Shown here one piece after another: positions 36,426-46,900 of a stretch of DNA of 64,000 bases. Made by a program: the position numbers and the translations under genes. The stretch covers positions 1,116,001 to 1,180,000 of the forward strand of contig JAFKAC010000008.1 in the NCBI GenBank assembly GCA_025766275.1, written 5' to 3'. Source of the stretch: Lactarius indigo. Lineage: Eukaryota; Basidiomycota; Agaricomycetes; Russulales; Russulaceae. A model generated the notes under the pieces. That model saw only the letters and a program-made list of their open reading frames with translations. It was not told where the DNA came from and did not search any database. Positions within the stretch are counted from its first letter, which is position 1. Every line of letters begins with the position of its first letter.

Positions 36426-39400
36426 ATGTCCGCACCCAGTTCACCTCGGCTCGTCGACTCCTTTTCCGTTCCAAAAGATGTCCTCAGGGAGTTCGAAGAA
36501 ATGGCCGAGGAGGAGAACATCGATCCTTTTGCAGAGACTGCCTCGAAACGACAAATCGCGGCACGCCAATCCGACTACCATAATCGTCGATTCAACCGCA
36601 CAGCCAATGAGAGTGCCGATGCTTTTGCTGTTAGGGAGGATGGCCAACCTGCAGAAGGTGGTTACAAGGAAGCAATGCGACTGCAAAGGCTTGAAAAGGA
36701 GGAGCAACGTGTGCGCAGGGCTATCGAGGAGAAGGAGAAGCGGGAGCGAGAAGAGGATAAGGAAAAGATGGACCTCGACAAGACACCCCCTGCTGCAGAG
36801 CTCGAAGACGCAGCAGAGGAGCTCGCCGCTGCCGCCGCCGACGCTCAAGAAACAAAACGCAAACGTCGTTGGGACGTTACAGAACCTGTCGAGGAGAAGC
36901 CTAGCGGGGAATGGTCCCAAGAAGCGCTGGATGCATCTGCACCTAAAAAGCGGCGTTCTCGATGGGATGCAACTCCTGCTGATGTCGCCGAAACCCCAAA
37001 GCGCTCCCGTTGGGACCAGACACCAGCCTCCGCTGGACCAGACACTCCTATGGTCCCTATCATCATGAATGCCCCGGGAATTATGATGGAAGACAAACAC
37101 AACCGATATCTTAGCGACGAGGAGCTCGACGCGGTCCTTCCCGCGACGGGGTACGCCATAGTGGCACCGCCGCCAGGGTATGCTCCTCTCATCGCCCCGA
37201 GGAAACTCATGGCGACGCCCATCACAGACGTCGGCGGCTTCCATATCCAGGACGGCTCGGATGCCGCCGCTGCCGCTGCCGCCGCCGGCCTCGCTCCTGA
37301 GCTGCCTACTGAAATTCCCGGTGTAGGTAACCTTGCGTTCTTCAAGCCTGAAGATGCACAATACTTTGCCAAAATTCTCAAGGAGGAAGACGAGACGGAG
37401 TTGTCCGTAGAAGAGATGAAGGAGCGCAAGATCATGCGTCTGTTGCTCAAGATCAAGAATGGCACTCCATCCGTGCGCAAGACGGCCTTGCGCCAGATTA
37501 CCGACAAAGCCCGTGACTTTGGAGCCGGCCCGCTTTTTGATAAAATATTGCCGTTGCTCATGGAGCGTACACTCGAAGACCAGGAACGTCATTTACTCGT
37601 CAAGGTTATCGATCGAGTTCTCTACAAACTCGACGACCTCGTGCGCCCGTATGTGCACAAGATTCTCGTCGTTATCGAGCCGCTCTTGATTGACGAGGAC
37701 TACTACGCGCGTGTCGAGGGCCGCGAAATCATCTCTAACCTGTCGAAGGCGGCCGGCCTTGCCCATATGATCTCAACCATGCGACCCGACATTGACCACG
37801 CAGACGAGTATGTGCGTAACACAACCGCGCGCGCGTTCTCCGTCGTCGCTTCCGCTCTCGGTATCCCGTCTCTACTCCCTTTTCTCAAGGCTGTCTGCCG
37901 TAGCAAGAAGTCGTGGCAGGCACGACACACCGGCATCCGGATTGTGCAGCAAATCGCAATTATGATGGGCTGTGCAGTCCTACCTCATTTACGCAATTTG
38001 GTCGACTGTATTGCGCATGGTTTGTCAGACGAGCAACAAAAGGTCCGCACTATGACTGCACTGGGACTCGCCGCCCTCGCAGAAGCTGCCGCACCCTATG
38101 GTATTGAGTCGTTCGACAATGTCCTCAAGCCCCTCTGGTTGGGCATTCGTTTACATCGCGGCAAGGGCCTCGCGGCGTTCCTCAAGGCCATCGGCTTTAT
38201 CATCCCGCTCATGGACCCTGAATACGCTTCATACTATACAAAGGAGGTCACCGTCATCCTTATCCGCGAGTTCCAAACGTCCGACGAGGAGATGAAAAAG
38301 ATCGTTTTGAAAGTAGTCAAACAATGCGCTGCGACAGAGGGCGTCACCGCCGGGTATATCAAGCAAGATATTCTCCCAGACTTTTTCAAATCGTTTTGGG
38401 TACGCCGCATGGCTCTTGACCGACGTAACTATAAACAAGTGGTCGAAACCACCGTCGAGCTTGCTCAGAAGGCGGGTGCGTCCGAGATCATCGGTCGCAT
38501 TGTCAACGAGCTCAAGGACGAGGCGGAGCCGTACCGCAAGATGGTGATGGAAACGATCACGAAGGTCATCGCGTCTCTTGGCGCGTCCGATGTCGATGAG
38601 AAGCTTGAGGTCCGTCTGGTCGATGGCATCATCTATTCGTTCCAAGAGCAGACCACAGAGGACCAAGTCATGCTCGATGGATTCGGCACGGTCGTCAATG
38701 CCCTGGGCATCCGTGTTAAGCCCTACCTCACGCAGATAGTGTCGACCATTTTGTGGCGGCTGAACAACAAGAGCGCAAAAGTGCGCCAGCAGGCGGCGGA
38801 TCTCACGACACGTCTTGCCGTTGTGATCAAGCAATGCGGCGAAGATCAGTTGTTAAGCAAGCTGGGCTTAGTCTTGTTCGAGCAGCTGGGAGAGGAGTAT
38901 CCTGACACGCTCGGTAGCATTATCGCTGCTGAGGGTGCGATTGCCAACGTTGTCGGTATGACCCAAATGAACCCCCCAGTGAAGGACCTTCGTGAGTACC
39001 CAAATGTTCAAAGTCCATAAAGTGATTCGTCTGACATGCTTTGCTCTAGTACCTCGAATGACTCCTATTTTACGCAATCGTCATGAGAAAGTACAGGAAG
39101 CATCTATCAATTTGATTGGTCGTATTGGTGAGCATATCGGATTCGCTCTATTTTTTTTTTTACTGATCCACGCCCATTCCCAGCTGATCGTGGTGCCGAA
39201 TTCGTGCCAGCGCGCGAGTGGATGCGAATCTGTTTCGAACTTCTTGATCTCCTCAAGGCACACAAGAAGGGCATTCGGCGTGCGGCGGTGAACTCGTTCG
39301 GCTACATCGCCAAGAGTCTGGGTCCGCAAGACGTGCTCTCCGTCCTACTGACGAATCTGCGCGTGCAGGAGCGCCAGTCACGTGTCTGCAGCACCGTCGC

Positions 39401-40036
39401 CATCGCCATCGTTGCCGAGACGTGCGGGCCGTTCACGTGCATCCCCGCTATCCTGAACGAGTACCGCACAGCGGAGCTAAACGTGCGCACGGGCTGTCTC
39501 AAGGCGCTTTCGTTCGTCTTTGAGTACGTCGGCCCGCAGTCGGCCTACTACGTCGATTCAGTCGTGACGATGCTCGAGGACGCGCTCACGGACCGCGACC
39601 TCGTCCATCGGCAGACGGCCAGCACGATCGTGAAGCACCTCGCGCTCGGCGTCGCGGGGCTCGGCTGCGAGGACTCGATGATGCACCTCATGAACCTCGT
39701 CTGGCCAAATTGCTTCGAGACGTCCCCGCACGTCATTGGCGCCGTCATGGAGGCTATGGAGGCCATGCGCGTCACGCTTGGCCCCGGCGTCCTGCTCAGC
39801 TACGTGCTGCAGGGTTTGTTCCACCCCGCGCGCAAGGTCCGCGAGGTGAGTACCCCCCCGTTTTTTTCTGTTATCGTCTGTGACTTCCACTCACATTGAT
39901 TTAGGTTTATTGGCGCATTTACAACGCGTTATACCTCGGCGCGGAAGACGCGCTCGTCCCGTTCTACCCAGATGTATCGGAGCTTAGTGAGGGCAAGAAC
40001 GTCTATGACAGACACCCCCTGCGGATGTTCGTGTAA
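36426..40036 (+). CDS. SF3B1: Splicing factor 3b subunit 1 (U2 snRNP, Hsh155/Prp10)
   Basis: Start [20 protein letters not shown]. The N-terminal region is charged and carries several RWD/TP motifs ([24 protein letters not shown]), the ULM type that binds UHM domains. The rest is a HEAT-repeat superhelix ([100 protein letters not shown]) ending [20 protein letters not shown] and HPLRMFV. It clamps the branch-site helix in U2 snRNP during spliceosome assembly. The first exon is very long (872 codons), then introns at about 38992-39049, 39127-39183 and 39846-39904. The family residues that contact the branch adenosine fall in the well conserved HEAT block, so the protein appears intact. Confidence 0.96.
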
Positions 40037-40498
40037 GCGGAGAAAGGGAGAACTAGTTGGGACCGATGAGGGTAGTTTGCTGATCGTTTATTCACACATC
40101 ACATCGCACTTGTTATTATTTTTTTTCACCCTCTCTACTATGATTACTTGTAAAATTAAACGCGTTTCTATTACCATGCTGGGCTGCCAGTCCCTCTTGA
40201 GTGTCTAATTAACCGTTCGTTATACATAGTGCCTGCAATACACGTTGACCATTCGATCACAACAATAACCCGGCGGACATGGCCGCCGCGTGTCTGCTGC
40301 AAGCAGGTCCGCGAGACAGTACTATCCAGTGTTGGACAGTTGCCGACTAAGGTCAAGAGTCAATGTCATCACATGTCGACTAGTCGGTGACTAGTCGCCG
40401 ACTGTGGAACGACCATGACTTTTCTCATCACGTGACAGTAGCACATTCCGGAATCTGTATTGAGTAATATCGTACGATTTCTCTTATTCCATACCACA
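40037..40498. other. Intergenic flank before the transposon cluster
   Basis: 3' flank of SF3B1, then upstream sequence of the hAT-related gene. A local repeat of CTAGTCG/GACTAGTC units lies near 40376-40395. Confidence 0.45.
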
Positions 40499-41432
40499 AT
40501 GACTCATAGTGGCCGGTCATCTAATCGTTCTTGGGTCCGTGACTTCTTTAAGGACCACCCAAAACTTGCCCAAAAAGCACCTGAAGCATACTCGGGCACG
40601 TGGACAACCCATGACAAAGCAAAAGTATACTGCAAGCTCTGTTTGGTCAAGCACGTCAATGAGGTCCTTGAACAAGACACAAGAGCTGTTGAAGCGGGTA
40701 CTTGGCAGTTTGTTCGATCCAATGATATGATCGAACTGGAGCGTGTGTAACACTATCACATCAAAATTTCTTAGCTCAATTTCTTTTCGATTAGTTTTTT
40801 CGGTTAGGCAGAATGAGGCTGGCCGCGGGTGGTTATCAGCACGTACAGAGGGGCTGGTCAATCATCTTCAACTCTGCGATCTTCAGCCCCCAGCAGTGCT
40901 TGAGAAAGCTCAGGCACATAAAGATCGTGTGTTGGGAACCACTGCAGCTGGCAAAAGGACCCGTCGCGATATGGAGGAAGAATCCGAAGATCCTGAGGCA
41001 TCGTCATCGCTATTCCGACAACGCAGCATATCACCGTATCCGGGTCAACTACCTGCGTTCCATGTTCAAACACCTTCTGAGACCTTCCAGTCCCCGTACA
41101 CCCTCTCGGTCGTATCAAGGGGATCTTATTCTGATTTTGAACGAGAGCCCTCTGTTGCCTCCTCTATCTCCACCTCATCATCTAGCCGCGGTGCCTCTCC
41201 CTTCAACTTCCCACAAATCCCATCTCGATCTCAATCTCGATCTCGACGCGGCACGTCTCGTCCCTCTTCACTTAACCCTCAAGCACTCGCCGAACCGACC
41301 TGGTCAGACATACAACAGGTGCGCTTTGAGGAACGAATCACACACATCACTGCAGCGGCGGGATTTCCGCTCTCGTGGGTGGAAAACCCAGAGTGGCTGG
41401 ATTTTTGCAACGACTTTGTTCCGCAGGCCAAG
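40499..41432 (+). pseudogene. hAT-transposon-related gene, 5' part, split by element A
   Basis: Two exons, starting at MTHSGRSSNRSWVRDFFKDH (40499). A BED-like zinc-finger part (KVYCKLCLVKHVNEVLEQD, then after an intron GWLSARTEGLVNHLQLCD) is followed by a Ser-rich linker and VRFEERITHITAAAGFPLSW, VENPEWLDFCNDFVPQAK. This order is typical of agaricomycete proteins derived from hAT transposases. The frame is cut at 41432 by element A and resumes after it at 49115. A stop codon shortly after the junction suggests it was already non-functional, or that the site is polymorphic. Confidence 0.6.
41428..41432. repeat. Target-site duplication of element A, left copy (CCAAG)
   Basis: CCAAG directly precedes the left LTR; the same five bases directly follow the right LTR at 49110-49114. 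Confidence 0.95.
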
Positions 41433-41878
41433 TGTTACGAATCAGCGCGTTGTACCCTTACTGTACCGGTTGTGGTTACGGCTGTAAGGTATATTAGTCA
41501 CGGACTCGGGGTTTACGATAGGAGTTAGGCGTTGAGAGATGACTCGATCCTAGTACAAGTAGTAGTAGTATTAGGATTGCGGTACTTACGCGATACGTTG
41601 GACGCTACGATACGACGACTCATAGCAGCGCTTGAAAGCCTGCTTTTCTTGTATTTAAGGTAGCTGCGGAAGACCAAGATACGCCATCTTGGTCTTCTTC
41701 AATCGTCACTTCTTGTCTATCCACGTCTTGTTGCGTCCTCATTAAGGAGGAGCGCCTTTGCCAAGATCTCAAGTGTCTGTGCACATCTTGATTCCGCCTT
41801 CGAGCCATACGCCTAGAGCGTGATCAGCTAAGTCGCCTTGTCAAGCTCAAGTCGAGCTAACGTCGTGACGGCGTTACA
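41433..41878 (+). repeat. 5' LTR of element A
   Basis: Starts TGTTACG and ends CGTTACA. It contains a TATTTAAGG promoter-like box (about 41652) and, about 30 nt downstream at 41686, the sequence complementary to the PBS. An inverted repeat AGACCAAGAT / ATCTTGGTCT (41671-41695) could form a hairpin there. Confidence 0.95.
41652..41660 (+). promoter_or_regulatory. TATA-like box in LTR of element A
   Basis: TATTTAAGG about 30 nt upstream of 41686, the inferred transcript 5' end. Confidence 0.5.
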
Positions 41879-41880
41879 TT

Positions 41881-41891
41881 AAGACCAAGAT
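41881..41891 (+). other. Primer-binding site of self-priming type
   Basis: AAGACCAAGAT starts two bases after the 5' LTR and is exactly complementary to ATCTTGGTCTT at 41686-41696 inside the LTR. In Tf1-type elements the first 11 nt of the transcript fold back onto the PBS to prime minus-strand DNA. No tRNA-type PBS is present at the LTR edge. Confidence 0.7.
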
Positions 41892-41899
41892 TTCTCATC

Positions 41900-43912
41900 G
41901 TGGCGACTGTTAATACCCGAGATCAGTGGACGAACTTCCGTCCCTACTACTTGGAACGAAGAGGAGACCGCAACGTACCAACCCGATTCCTGGGAGCGGC
42001 CCGGTGGAGAGACCGAGGAGACGAAACAGGATACTTCGTCGAGTTCAACGGACCTACAAGGTTCCGACCTGTTGAGTTCAATTTTGACCATTTGTGTTGG
42101 GTAGAGGTTACGTGGAACCCCGTAGATCATCGCTGGGACGTCGTAAGACCAGCAGGAAGGCAGTACCAGTGCGACATTGACGCACGTGAGCTCAACTCAC
42201 GAGCCGACTGGGGGCCTATTGACGGCCAGTTACGAGAACACTCTACTGGAGAAGCAGTTAGTGAAGAAACTGAGGAAGACGACCAAAGCGAAGAACAGCG
42301 ACCCGCGAGTATCGGACCCATTGAACAATATACCATCCAACGAGCTGAGTCACTCCATATTTCGGATCAGCCAGAAGTCATTCACGTACGATCACCGGCG
42401 GCAGAAATGGCAACTACCACCATGACCACCGAAGAAGTTATAGCCGCCAGAGAACAGGCGATGCAAGAAGCAGCCGAAGCAATCCGGCAAGAGTCACAGA
42501 GGAACCTCATGCCCATCAATCCCGAAACAGGGCATCGCATGACTGCAGACGACGCAGCAATTTTTCGAGCCATCGGACCAGATCAAGGGGACCCTCCGTC
42601 AGGAGAAGGGGGTAGACGAGGCATATCACTAGACCCTCCACCAGGATGGGGAGGGCCACCCGGAGACGACTTTCCCAGACGACCAGATAGAGGGGGAAAT
42701 CCACCAGACATTCCAAACAACCCACCAGGCGGAGGCGGAGGCCCACCAGGTGGAGCTGGAGGAGGTCCACCAGGTGGAGCTGGAGGAGGTCCACCAGGTG
42801 GAGGCGGAGGGGGACACGAAAAACTGACCGGTGAACCTCCCACTATTTTTGACGGAGATCGCACTAAGGTCGATTCATTCCTTACACAATGGCACGTATA
42901 TTGGGGCATGAACCTCGACACCCCCGTTATGCGCAACGACTATCGACGATGCCTCCTCTTTCTCTCCTACATCAAGGGAGTATCGGTCAGCGAATGGGTA
43001 CTCTCGTACCTCAAATGGCTCAACCGACAAATACAAAGAGGCATCGATCAACATACGAGAGACTTGTGGAACGCAGTAGCAGAGGGTTTTAACCAAAGGT
43101 TCGTCAATACCCTCGAACGAGAGCAAGCTCAAGCCCTGTTGAGAAAGGGGCTAAAAATGGTCGATGGAGACATCGACAAATACGTCAACGAATTCGAAGA
43201 AGCCGCCAGGAAGGCTGGCTATCGCCTCAACGATCCCCAGACCATCGACTTGTTCACCAAGGGGCTACCCAAGAAATTATACGAGAAGACCTACGATCTG
43301 GACGAGCCAGAAACCTTCGACGAGTGGAAGCGGGCAACACTCCGACGACAACGTAACTACATCCACATCCGAGCTAGGGTGGATGAGTACAAAGACACGA
43401 AGCCGAAGAAGACAGGCAACGCCGGATGGACTATCCCGCAAAATCTCGCAAACCCCTGGGCCATGGATACCTCGGCCGACCGAACAAAAGCGCGATTGGC
43501 AGGATCCGAGGAGATCGATTATAGCAAACCACCATACACGAGTCCACCTCCCTTCCCGCCAAGAGGAGGACCGGGGGTGAGGGGACGAGGCAGAGGGGGG
43601 TCACGACGGGACCTTAGGACAGTATTGTGTTATAACTGTAACGCGCCGGGACACCTCTCACGAAACTGCCCCCATCCCAGACAGCCACGACAGTGGCAGA
43701 CGCAAAACGCGGGACCCTCGAACATGCGCACAACAGAAACCGATTATTATACACAAGAACCGCCCCCAGCCCAAATACAAGCTGCCTCTACCGGTAAAAC
43801 AGCGGAGGAACGTGCCAAGGAGTGGCTCACCGGGGTCGCAAACGCACCAGACGAGGTGAAGGATTTGATACTACAAGACTTGTGGGGAAAAGAGGGTTTT
43901 CGGAGCGCCTGA
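41900..43912 (+). CDS. Gag of element A, non-AUG start
   Basis: The open frame begins at or near a GTG (41900) with A at -3 and G at +4. The first ATG is only at 42407. The part before that ATG is clearly coding: YYLERRGDRNVPTRFLGA, then GYFVEFNGPTRFRPVEFN, then WVEVTWNPVDHRWDVV. The last pattern resembles the Gag N-terminus of element B (GKNVRWNFVNEQWIY). The middle is Gly/Pro-rich, then comes a capsid-like helical region (KYVNEFEEAARKAGYRLNDP, IDLFTKGLPKKLYEKTYD), and at about residue 576 a CCHC zinc knuckle (CYNCNAPGHLSRNC). It packages RNA in virus-like particles. It ends at the TGA at 43910, 19 nt after the first slippery site. Confidence 0.85.
   Translation: MATVNTRDQWTNFRPYYLERRGDRNVPTRFLGAARWRDRGDETGYFVEFNGPTRFRPVEFNFDHLCWVEVTWNPVDHRWDVVRPAGRQYQCDIDARELNSRADWGPIDGQLREHSTGEAVSEETEEDDQSEEQRPASIGPIEQYTIQRAESLHISDQPEVIHVRSPAAEMATTTMTTEEVIAAREQAMQEAAEAIRQESQRNLMPINPETGHRMTADDAAIFRAIGPDQGDPPSGEGGRRGISLDPPPGWGGPPGDDFPRRPDRGGNPPDIPNNPPGGGGGPPGGAGGGPPGGAGGGPPGGGGGGHEKLTGEPPTIFDGDRTKVDSFLTQWHVYWGMNLDTPVMRNDYRRCLLFLSYIKGVSVSEWVLSYLKWLNRQIQRGIDQHTRDLWNAVAEGFNQRFVNTLEREQAQALLRKGLKMVDGDIDKYVNEFEEAARKAGYRLNDPQTIDLFTKGLPKKLYEKTYDLDEPETFDEWKRATLRRQRNYIHIRARVDEYKDTKPKKTGNAGWTIPQNLANPWAMDTSADRTKARLAGSEEIDYSKPPYTSPPPFPPRGGPGVRGRGRGGSRRDLRTVLCYNCNAPGHLSRNCPHPRQPRQWQTQNAGPSNMRTTETDYYTQEPPPAQIQAASTGKTAEERAKEWLTGVANAPDEVKDLILQDLWGKEGFRSA
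42732..42815 (+). repeat. In-frame Gly/Pro minisatellite in gag of element A
   Basis: About three tandem units of roughly 27 bp encode GGPPGGA-type repeats. Length is likely to vary between copies. Confidence 0.7.
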
Positions 43913-46900
43913 ACCCATCGGCCTGGGTGAGGGCTTTAAATTGTAATTCTGTAATCATGACGCGCTTTCGCTCCCTTCGAATTCCAGTCTCGATTCGCAC
44001 GAATTACCGAATGGCCGACATAAGAGCATTGGTGGACTCCGGAGCCACCGACAATTTCATACACCCCAACTTCGCAGCAAAAATGGGCATAGGGACCCAA
44101 CCCCTGACCCAGCCGCGAAAAATCTGGAATATAGACAACACGGAAAACAAAGCTGGGTCTATCACTCGCTTCACCGACTTAGACGTATACGCCAAAGGGT
44201 ATCACAGGACCATGCGCTTCCTTATCACGGACCTCGGAAACGAGGATGTCGTCCTGGGATACCCCTGGCTAGCAACGTATGAACCAACTATCAACTGGAG
44301 AGACGCGGTCATACACGAAGAAGTCATGCCAATAGTAATCAGTACGCAGGACAGTCTAAACCGTCATACTGTCATCGCATCCGCCCTCACTGATGAACAA
44401 AAGGAAGCAATCGTCCTGGAAATGGACGAAGAAGACACGTACTTGCGAGCAACTACGTCTACAGAATTGGCCATCAAGGCAAAGACGGAGGAGAAGCCCA
44501 CAGAGTTACCCACGGAATACCTAGCATTTCAGAAGCTTTTCAGCGAAGAAGCATCCCAACGATTCCCCCCTGCCCGGCCATGGGATCATGCAATCGATTT
44601 TAAACCTGGCACACCCTCCGCGATCGACTGCAAAATATACCCATTAACGCAGGAAGAGGAAGGAAAACTCAAGGAATTTTTAGACGAAAAGCTCAAACAG
44701 GGGTATCTTCGCCCCTCGATGTCCCCGTACGCATCGTCATTTTTCTTTGTTAAAAAGAAGGATGGAAAGCTACGCCCCGTGCAGGACTATCGCGTTATCA
44801 ACTCGCATACTATACGCAATCAATACCCACTCCCCCTGATCCAAGACCTCATCTACGACCTCAGCAACGCCTATATCTATACGAAACTCGATATCCGCTG
44901 GGGGTACAATAACATCCGCATACGAGACGGCGACCAGGAAAAGGCCGCATTTAAAACCAAGTTTGGGCTCTTCGAACCGACGGTTATGTTCTTCGGGCTC
45001 ACCAATTCACCGGCGACCTTCCAAACCATGATGAACCACATCTATCGCGACACCATCGCCAAGCATGAACTTCGGGGCACGGTTATTCGGGTCTATATGG
45101 ATGACATCGGTATCGCCACACGCGAAGGATCTACATCCGCCGACCATGTTGCAGCGGTCACGGACGTCCTTCGCGTAGCCCAGGACCACGACCTCTATTT
45201 CAAGCTCGAGAAGTGCCTATTCCACCAACCTCGGATGGATTACCTGGGGGTAATCCTTGAAAAGGGGGTAACACGTATGGACCCGGTAAAAGTTCGTGGC
45301 ATCAAGGACTGGCCAACGCCAACCAAAGTCAGGGACGTACGCTCATTTCTGGGGTTCTGTAACTTTTACCGCCTCTTCATCCGAGGTTTTGCAACTCACG
45401 CACGACCACTCAACCGGCTGACGAGGAAGGATGCCGAATGGAAATGGGGAGATGACGAAGACCGCGCATTCAAAACCCTCAAACGACTTGTAACCGAAGA
45501 GCCCGTGCTGGCGCACCCCAACCTACAAGACCAGTTCGAACTCGAAGTCGACGCGTCGGGATTCGCGGTAGGTGCAGTACTCCTGCAGAAGAAAAATGAT
45601 GGTCGCAAGCACCCAATAGGATACTACTCGGCAACACTCAATGAAGCCGAGAGAAATTACGACATCTACGATCTGGAACTGCTCGCTATCGTCAAGGCCC
45701 TTCGACACTGGAGACCCCTACTCGCTGGATCCCCGCACAAAATTAAGATATTTTCCGACCACCTCAACCTCCAATACTGGAAGACCCCACAAAAGATCAG
45801 CCGGAGGGTCGCTCGAGAAGTGCTGGAACTGATGGAATACGATTTCGAGATCCATCACATCAAAGGGAAGAACAACGGTAGGGCGGACGCCTTGTCCAGA
45901 CGACCGGACTACAACCAGGGAGAAGACGATAATCAAGGTGTGGTCGTCTTACCCCCGGAAATCTTTGTACGAGTCGCTAATGCCGCACGCGCCTCGGAAA
46001 CACATCCACTACTGCAACAACCGAGACGAACCCAGGATCCAACCACCATCAAGGCGTGGGTCGACGCCCACCAATTGAAGCAAATCGAAGGAGAATGGTA
46101 TAAGGACGGGAAACTGGTAATTACCGGGCCCATGACCGCTTACCGTGCCATAATACACGACCATCATGACCTGCCCGTACACGGACACCCCGGCATCAGC
46201 AGAACGCAACGGATCGTCGAACGACACTATTGGTGGCCACGCCTTCGACGGGATGTATACGAGTACGTGACAGGGTGCGCTGACTGCCAAAGGAATAAGG
46301 TCAATACAAGACCGACTCGCGCACCACTACACCCCATTACCACAATAGCGGATGCCCCTCCCTTCCACACTATTGCGCTGGACTTCATCACCAAGTTACC
46401 AGCGTCTCAGTCTTATGACAGCATCCTTACCGTCACAGACCACGACTGTAGCAAAGCGTCAATATTCATCCCATGCAATGAAGAAATTACGGCAGAAGAA
46501 ACCGCTATCCTGTACGTCAATCATGTTTTCAAACGATTCGGGCTACCGCGCAAAATTATCAGTGACCGCGACCCTCGATTCACATCCAAGTTCACCAAGG
46601 AGGTCTGCCGGATCCTAGGTATCAGACAAAACATCTCGACTGCGTATCACCCACGGACAGATGGACAATCGGAACGAACCAATCAGTGGTTGGAGCAATA
46701 CCTGCGGTTCTGGGCCAACGAGCGGCAAGATAACTGGGCAGCTTATCTTCCTATAGCGGAATTCGCTCATAACAATTGGCCTCATGAGCATACGAAACAA
46801 TCCCCATTCATGCTGCTCATGGGCTACAATCCGATCGCCGATTGGACAGATAAGCCTTCTCCCATTCCAAACGTTATCACCCGGCTCACACAGCTTAAAG

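Noticed and set aside
41901..41917. TGGCGAC-like sequence as a tRNA-type PBS for element A
   Set aside because: It lies 22 nt from the LTR and inside the gag frame; the self-complementary site at 41881 fits better.
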